Positions 5,163-5,175 of a stretch of DNA of 5,175 nt are shown in pieces. Origin of the DNA: Muribaculaceae bacterium (GTDB taxonomy: Bacteria > Bacteroidota > Bacteroidia > Bacteroidales > Muribaculaceae); assembly GCA_024400895.1 (NCBI GenBank), contig JAKSMA010000179.1, forward strand, positions 1 through 5,175, read 5' to 3'. Position numbers and translations under genes: made by a program. Below the pieces are notes generated by a model that saw only the letters and a program-made list of their open reading frames with translations, had not been told where the DNA came from and did not search any database. Each line of letters starts with the position of its first letter. The stretch's first letter is position 1.

Positions 5163-5175
5163 GATATAAATAGAT

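Overview
The window looks like ordinary chromosomal DNA from a Gram-negative member of the Bacteroidetes, most likely order Bacteroidales (Prevotella-, Bacteroides- or Muribaculaceae-like; I cannot name the genus). Three things point there. Both promoter candidates match the Bacteroidetes -7 consensus TAnnTTTG, and no strong Shine-Dalgarno sequences are visible. A KDO-8-phosphate phosphatase implies lipopolysaccharide. The lipoprotein, the secreted protein and the AlkD-like protein all have a Bacteroidales flavour. No mobile element, CRISPR array, tRNA or rRNA is visible.

Layout, left to right. (1) The 3' part of a plus-strand gene for an ATP-grasp-fold protein runs from the left edge to 1088; its true start lies outside the window. 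(2) A tightly packed minus-strand operon (3110 down to 1085) encodes, in transcription order, a small repeat-containing lipoprotein, a nitroreductase-family flavoprotein, KdsC and a Maf/YhdE-type nucleotide pyrophosphatase. The gene joints are a 4-base ATGA overlap, a 2-base gap and a 15-base gap, so translational coupling is likely. The operon ends stop-codon-to-stop-codon on the ATP-grasp gene, sharing a TTAA. (3) A 155-base divergent intergenic region (3111-3265) carries one promoter candidate for each direction. (4) A plus-strand pair (3266-4468) encodes an unrecognised secreted protein and an AlkD-like HEAT-repeat protein, 3 bases apart. (5) A strong composite hairpin with a T-run (about 4487-4525) terminates this pair. 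(6) A minus-strand metallo-beta-lactamase-fold hydrolase of the glyoxalase II/YcbL type runs from 5162 to 4524.

Functionally the minus-strand operon mixes envelope work (a lipoprotein; KDO supply for LPS by KdsC) with nucleotide-pool sanitation (Maf) and redox chemistry (nitroreductase). The plus-strand pair links an exported protein of unknown role to a protein related to DNA alkylation repair. I found no convincing novel multi-gene system. The least understood items are the ATP-grasp protein with its conserved-looking PDNDLALAHGG N-terminal segment, the 29-residue-repeat lipoprotein and the secreted protein.
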